DNA from: Mercurialis annua | Lineage: Eukaryota > Streptophyta > Magnoliopsida > Malpighiales > Euphorbiaceae | DNA length: 64,000 bases | NCBI RefSeq assembly: GCF_937616625.2 | Contig: NC_065571.1 | Location: 31,159,379 to 31,223,378, forward strand | Reading direction: 5' to 3' | Shown: positions 59,386-64,000 of the stretch, piece after piece | How positions within the stretch are numbered: position 1 is the stretch's first letter | Layout: each line of letters begins with the position of its first letter | Notes under the pieces: generated by a model | The model's database searches: none | Told to the model about the DNA's origin: nothing | What the model saw: only the letters and a program-made list of their open reading frames with translations | Made by a program: the position numbers and the translations under genes

Positions 59386-61067
59386 TACTCTATTTCTTAT
59401 TATGGTAAATCAGTGTATCAAGATGCCAATCTGAGATCTTTTTTCGGTTCCATACGTCCACCTACGAGACTCGCCATTGACTTTCGTCTCGGTAGATGTA
59501 TTATTCTACATTTTCCCAAAAGAACATTCATTAATTTATTTCTTTCCCGTCGACCACGACGACTGAAACGACGCAAAAAAACCAGACCCAGAAAGGAGAA
59601 GGGCCGGTGGTGGAAATTCGGGAAAGTCGGGCCAATCAGGTGTCTTCATTCAAGCGACAATAGAGAAGAAGAACATAACGAAGTTAGAGGTTATAGAATA
59701 CGCCCGACTTAAAAGTACGTAGTCACTAGACTGAAAAGAGAGGAGAGATTTGGAAGGGGGGCAGGGAAAAGAGTCGAGTCGATTAGGCTCGACGACCGGA
59801 AGAAGGAAAACAAAATTATGATTTGGCCGAAAAAGAAGCAACGCTATGGATACCATGACCGATCACCATTGATAAAGAAGAATCTTTACAAAGAACTTCG
59901 GGTCAGCGGGGCCTTCAAGCATCTGAAATACGCAGGGGTTGTAAATGACATAGCCTTTTTGATAGAAAATGACGACTCCTTCCGAAAAAACGAAGTTATT
60001 CAAGTTCTTTTTCCAAAAGAAGTCCCGCTCCGACGGCCCGACGAGTCATCTACTTAAAAGGACCCATCCTGCAGTGTGCCTCTCCTTGCATTTTTCGGTA
60101 ATTCAATATTTATTGAATACAAAGAACGAAATGCATTTCGACCCCGTCGTAGTTCTCAATCATTTCGTGGCACCGGGCGTGGCTGAACCATCTACGATGG
60201 GGGGAACGAATACACAGGGAAGAAACTTTGATTAGAGAATATGTTATCGCATCGTTTTTTTTTGTAGAAAGCTCGACCAGCGAAAATTATTGTTTGTCCG
60301 AAGCCAAAAAGAGGTTGACTCACTTCATTCGCCAAAGGAATGATCTTCACTTCGCGGGAACAATAAAAACCACCATCTCGCTTTTTCCTTTCTTCGGTGC
60401 TACCTTTTTCTTTCCAAGGGATAGGGTTGGGGTGTATAAGAACGTTTTTTTTTAGGATGCCCGGGAACAACTCCTAGGTCAATTAAGGATCAAATATTGG
60501 AACCTCATGGGAATGGATAAGGTAATGGAATTGATGGAGAAATTCATAAACCTAGGTGGGATAGGAGAATTGATAAAGGGAATAGAGATGATGATAGAGA
60601 TCATACTGAGAAACAGAAGAATTCCGTACGGGTACAAGTCTTATTTGAACGAAATAAAAAAATGTGATCTTTGTTGTCTAATAGAACAAACACTAATACC
60701 TTAATTGAGTCGATCAAGATGAAATCTGTTTATCAAAGTGCTTTTCCGATTGCTCAAGACATCTGTTTTCAACTGAGGAACAAAACAAGTACATTTCGTT
60801 CCATTTTTAGTAAAATAGTTAAGCATATTCCATTAGTAATGAAAAAAAGGAGTGGAGGGGATCCGTATATGTTGTTCAGGTCGATTAGAAGTCGCAGAAA
60901 TAGTTAGAACTGAATGCGGAAAGTATGGAAAAACATATCGTAATGTATTTATCCAGAAAATAGATTATGCTCTTGCGGAAGTATCTACTCCTTACGGAAT
61001 CTCAGGTGTCAAAGTGTGGATTTCATATAGTAAAAAAAAGGCGGGACATCCTATATCTGAAACGTAA
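59386..61067 (+). pseudogene. rps3: rps3 exon 2, mitochondrial ribosomal protein S3, frame-broken
   Basis: The exon is recognisable along its whole length: [69 protein letters not shown], then (59818 on) [83 protein letters not shown] and [12 protein letters not shown]. It ends at TAA 61065-61067. The reading frame moves through frames 1, 2, 0, 2 and 0, with an added ~70 bp near 59690-59760 and at least five breaks. Intact S3 is an RNA-binding protein of the small subunit. This copy is non-functional, although most residues are conserved. Confidence 0.95.
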
Positions 61068-61481
61068 AAAATTTAGTAAATATTGTAAAGGCAGATGTAG
61101 TAGAGGTAGCAAACTGGACGGTACACAACTTGGTTTTGGAAGATATGGTACTAAAAGTTGCAAAGCAGGTCATCTTTCATATCGAGCCATTGAAGAAGCG
61201 CGTCGGGCTATAATAGACAATTCCATCGTGTTATGAGCGGACAATTCTGAAGAAATGGTAAGATATGGGTAAGAGTTCTCGCAGATCTCCCTATTACCGG
61301 GAGACCTATGGAAGTAAGAATGGGAAGAGCGAAAGGAAATCCTACGGGTTGGATTGCTCGTGTGTCCACGGGACAAATCCCATTTGAAAGGGATGGTGTG
61401 AGTTTGTCAAATGCTCGACAAGCCGCTACATTAGCGGCGCATAAACCATGTTCGCCAACCAAGTTTGTTCAATGGTTGTAA
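60967..61481 (+). pseudogene. rpl16: rpl16, mitochondrial ribosomal protein L16, broken
   Basis: It overlaps the 3' end of rps3 in another frame, as in angiosperm mitochondria: [40 protein letters not shown], then after a frameshift near 61222 NGKIWVRVLADLPITG, GNPTGWIARVSTGQIPFE and LAAHKPCSPTKFVQW, with TAA at 61479-61481. The expected Arg codon (CGA) of GQFRRNG is TGA at about 61250, a CpG to TpG nonsense change. The 5' end lies within rps3 and may start upstream of 60967. An intact gene would encode a large-subunit protein near the A site. Confidence 0.93.
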
Positions 61482-64000
61482 CATAATTGGTTAGTGGGGA
61501 AAAATTGGGCCGGGATTCAAAAGAATTAGGTGAAGTGTTTGTTCCTGAACGACGGAAGTGGAAAGAAACTAAGGAAGAGGGACATACTCCTTTATTTTTA
61601 TAATCGCCGAAATTGTACGATGAACCTTTTTGTTCCAGGTGTACGACCCAAAAACGTAACTGTTTTATAAGCCGGACCAGTTTATAAAGTGATAGTAGTA
61701 ATAATAAATAAGAAAGAGAAGAGTTAAGATTCGGGTAATTCAATTTTAAGAGAAATGAGGAAAAGTATGTATATATCTGGGGGTGAGGCTAGATGTATGT
61801 AGAAAAAGATCAGTCTATATCCATCCGGATACTCACATAGGCTACTAAGTAAGTAAATTCAGGTAATGTCTAAATAACAATGAAGCAAGAGCAAGCCAAC
61901 AAGCTCAAACATAAACAGTTAGTTGGCAAGCTAGTTGTATTTCTTGAGAGTCGATCTGCGCACAAGCAAGCAGCGGAGGTAAGATCGACGTTTTTTGCCC
62001 TTTACCCTGATATTTATGCTTTAGCTTATTTATGATAAGCAGCTTTTGAGAGCTCGGAGGCAATAGATTTTTCGAGACTCCTCCATCCAATAGAGCACTA
62101 ACGAGATATTCACCAAATAAAAAAGCCTTAACCATTGGCTTAAAGGAAACTATATCGCCTGTACCCCCGGGAACTCAATAGACGGACCCCAAAGAAGCGC
62201 AACTCCAACAGTAACTGAATCATAAGTAGAAGACCTAGATGGGCGAGGTAAGGCTGTAGAAATGGGTGGGTTTAGAAAAAACATCAACCACTGGTGTAAC
62301 AAGCTTTCTATATGCACATTCATAAGGTAGCTAAAACAAAATGGCTGTAAACTAACCTGTTACCTGCCTTTTTTTCATTTCCTAACATCTACTGATACCA
62401 AAACGATTACCCGGGGAGCTCACAAGGAGAAGGAATAGAATGACATGGAACTTCTCTTTTGTTTTCTCCCTATACCTTAAGCTCACTGATCGATTGGTTC
62501 CGGGTCAGTCATGAAAGATGTTTACCCATTCACTTTGTATGTCTAATGTATTAATGAACTTAGACTACGATCTGTCTTTGATAAAGAGTGAACATCTATG
62601 AGCGACTATTCGACTGACTAGCTGGCTATTTTTCTACCAAACCTGTTGGCTCAAGAGCGATTGAGATTCCAGGTATCCTCTATGTTAATCTCTGCTTGGG
62701 CCTCAGATATATGTTAAAGCTTAAAAAAGTAAGAGAGAAAAAAGCCAAGAGTAGGCAAGAAAATAACCGGAGGGATGGATGATTGGTCTAGCTAAGGAAT
62801 GCCCCAAGCTATGTCTTTAAGTAAGAGAAAGATAGGTATGTAGTAGCTTTAGCAAAGCTTACGGGGAGGGTTGACCCGCGAATTCGGAGGTGATGAAGTA
62901 ACTGCGAGGAAAAAAAATATTTTTCATTTCAGCATGGCTACTCCGCTCCTTGAGTCAGACAGAAAAAAAATCCTTTTCCCGTAAGCTATATCCAGCCAGT
63001 ATCAGATAGTTAATAGAAGATGTTCTTTAATTTCCATATGCTGGTTTTAGGTTGGATAGAGGTCTTATCCATTCATATTGTTCTGGCTCGAATGGGAATT
63101 TTTTTACTAATTTAGCAAGAATAGCGCGGCTAGATCGATCGCTGAATAACGATCCTGGTACTTTCGTTCCTAAAACTAAAGAGGCTATCTCCACACCACT
63201 CCAAATCCAAATGTCGAATGAAAGAGATTGGTTAACCATGCCCTAATTTACCTGAAGAGAGAATCAATCCTTTTTTTCTTCTACACTTGGCCTTTTATCT
63301 TATCGTAATCGATACTATCATCTTCCATGCACAACCCAATAGGAGTGAAAGACCGGTAAATAGAAAGAGAAAGACATTCGTAACCAGTGTGGATGATCAT
63401 CATCAAAGCTAACAAAAGATCTTGGATTTCTTTCCTCTTATACTTTTTAAACTTTCGCTTCGTAAACTACACTTTTACCTTGCCAGTCGAGTCATGTCAT
63501 ACCTCAAAAACAGTAGAGTTCAGTCCTTACGTGAATGGCAGCTTACTTGATGCTGAGATGATCGTTCAGACAAAGTGGAATTCTTTTTATATAATCATAA
63601 TCTTTTCATTTCGAAGTATAAACTCTTCTGGTTTAACTAAAGCATCAAATTAGCCGCTCGAAAATCGGTATAATCGACTAAGGGGAACGAGTTTCAGACT
63701 TGTAGATCTTTTGGTATGGAATTCGATCGGTATAGGGTGGACATTTTGCCTATATCTACATTCCAGTCTCGCTGAGTTACGATGTTGAAAAATGTTGGGA
63801 TGGGGAATCGGTGGGGTCAATCTATACATCTCTTTTTTTTAGTCTTTTTCCATACACGAACTTATCAGCTTACCCACTAATCCTTCCAGTAATTCGGTCT
63901 CAATGTGCATTAAGACAAACAATTTCTTGTACTAGTACTAAACAGTTCGCCTTGCTTCCACCAACGCAAATGAAGATTCCCCTGTCCATTCGTCCAAAAC
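61482..64000. other. spacer downstream of rpl16, no gene seen
   Basis: About 2.5 kb. Frames at 61905-62135 (minus), 63027-63239 (minus) and 63387-63653 (plus) are short and unrecognised. I found no tRNA. Texture is mitochondrial-like with A/G-rich tracts. Confidence 0.5.

Noticed and set aside
63027..63239. Minus-strand frame with a vague protein-kinase flavour (SFDIWIWSGVEI)
   Set aside because: Too short, no catalytic motif, and the similarity is not convincing.

Overview
The window reads as land-plant (probably eudicot) DNA: angiosperm mitochondrial sequence heavily interrupted by nuclear-type sequence. Mitochondrial or organellar signatures are a full-length but broken atp1, a broken rps3-rpl16 cluster with a group II intron, a native-type trnE-UUC, plastid-derived trnH-GUG and trnS-GGA, and relics of a mitovirus-type RdRp. 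Nuclear signatures are the 3' end of 26S rDNA with its spacer, a complete Ty3/gypsy element, long chromovirus-like LTRs, LINE, copia and gag fragments, and exons bounded by spliceosomal splice sites. Nearly every recognisable organellar gene is disabled, and several lesions are CpG to TpG/CpA changes. Two retroelements sit between exact 5-bp target duplications, one of them inside the rps3 intron. I infer that this is most likely an old mitochondrial insertion in a nuclear chromosome (NUMT) later colonised by transposons. A mitogenome rich in nuclear DNA, or an assembly chimera at some junctions, remains possible.

Layout. 1-2246: nuclear rDNA on the minus strand (intergenic spacer, then the last ~300 nt of 26S). 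2351-11182: copy A of a duplicated mitochondrial-type block, split by a ~2.6 kb LTR (7591-10194) and ending in the mitovirus RdRp relic. 11183-17222: mitochondrial-type spacer with a second LTR-like insert (13.3-14.9 kb), a plastid trnS fragment and a copia scrap. 17223-26812: a complete Tat-lineage gypsy element on the minus strand, with 421-bp LTRs, PBS, gag, pol and an antisense spliced extra ORF. 30049-36344: copy B of the block, lacking the LTR. 39.3-41.3 kb: nuclear-type exons and another LTR-like insert. 42.5-47.2 kb: trnH, trnE, the atp1 pseudogene and an intact 214-codon ORF just upstream of it. 47.6-54.2 kb: LINE and gypsy fragments. 55-61.5 kb: rps3 intron containing a solo LTR, then rps3 and rpl16 pseudogenes. 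61.5-64 kb: spacer with no gene I can support.

Functionally, I see no intact conventional mitochondrial protein gene. The only long intact reading frame of possible interest outside the transposons is the 214-codon membrane-type ORF at 46570-47214. The best-organised unit is the gypsy element. Its pol is defective, while its antisense ORF keeps a coherent three-exon structure apart from one frame break. Family assignments come from motif recognition without database searches; divergences were counted by eye.
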